Assembly (NCBI GenBank): GCA_910579325.1
Contig: CAJTTU010000006.1
Span: 9,768 to 73,767 of the forward strand
DNA length: 64,000 nt
Direction of reading: 5' to 3'
From: an uncultured Lachnospiraceae bacterium
Lineage (GTDB): Bacteria > Bacillota > Clostridia > Lachnospirales > Lachnospiraceae
Shown piece after piece: positions 63,978-64,000 of the stretch (the first letter of the stretch is position 1; each line of letters opens with the position of its first letter). A model generated the notes under the pieces. The model worked only from the letters and a program-made list of their open reading frames with translations, did no database searches and had not been told where the DNA came from. Made by a program: the position numbers and the translations under genes.

Positions 63978-64000
63978 TTCGGCTTCCCCTTTACTTTCCC

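Overview
The window reads as chromosome of an anaerobic, gut-type Clostridia, most likely Lachnospiraceae. This is inferred from gene content: acetate kinase, ferredoxin-type aldo/keto reductase, corrinoid-type methyltransferases, CdaR/PucR and LytTR regulators, Bce-type peptide module, DUF6440 and DUF1622 proteins. AGGAGG-like ribosome sites and sigma-A promoters fit. There is no rRNA, prophage, CRISPR array or intact insertion sequence.

Layout. 1-1205: minus-strand Asp23-nusB-xseA housekeeping operon, cut by the left edge. 1458-8638: a quaternary-amine/methyl-transfer operon on the minus strand (UroD-like methyltransferase, BCCT transporter, MFS transporter, non-pyrrolysine MttB) with a TetR regulator beyond its terminator; its promoter carries twin palindromes and is followed by a ~335-nt structured leader. 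8838-13304: divergent PucR regulator, then DUF917 and hydantoinase A. 13514-14034: a RelE-like toxin with a frameshift and its antitoxin. 14142-21394: polyamine transporter operon (regulator, potABC, potD) continuing into a GNAT-containing protein, a two-helix membrane protein and a ThiT-like protein. 21805-24354: GH3 glycosidase with inverted domain order. 24819-30997: glutamate synthase. 31249-34925: HPr, acetate kinase, and a MerR-controlled aldo/keto reductase with clear operators. 35010-36728: unknown protein and MFS transporter. 37166-41585: Bce-type two-component system and ABC exporter, convergent and overlapping. 41824-42005: a frameshifted small gene. 42105-51375: a second accessory cluster with two more UroD-like methyltransferases, a GPH-type and a DASS-type transporter, and two paralogous CdaR/PucR-type regulators. 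51703-55114: aroD, malic enzyme, fumarase. 55116-58894: MacB-type efflux system. 59247-59321: tRNA-Thr(GGT). 59509-61993: AgrC/AgrA-like two-component system followed by a DUF6440 gene whose promoter carries the direct repeats expected for a LytTR regulator. 62078-63977: DUF1622 protein, a regulator remnant and a MATE exporter.

How it works together. Three UroD-like proteins, one MttB-like protein and four transporters suggest a bacterium that demethylates small methylated compounds and feeds methyl groups to a corrinoid pathway. No corrinoid protein or reductive activase is encoded here, so those parts must lie elsewhere. The most interesting unexplained signals are: the tandem/dispersed leader element that abuts the ribosome site of four minus-strand genes; the LytTR-DUF6440 circuit; the accessory genes at the end of the polyamine operon; and the second methyltransferase cluster, one of whose members has a changed metal motif.
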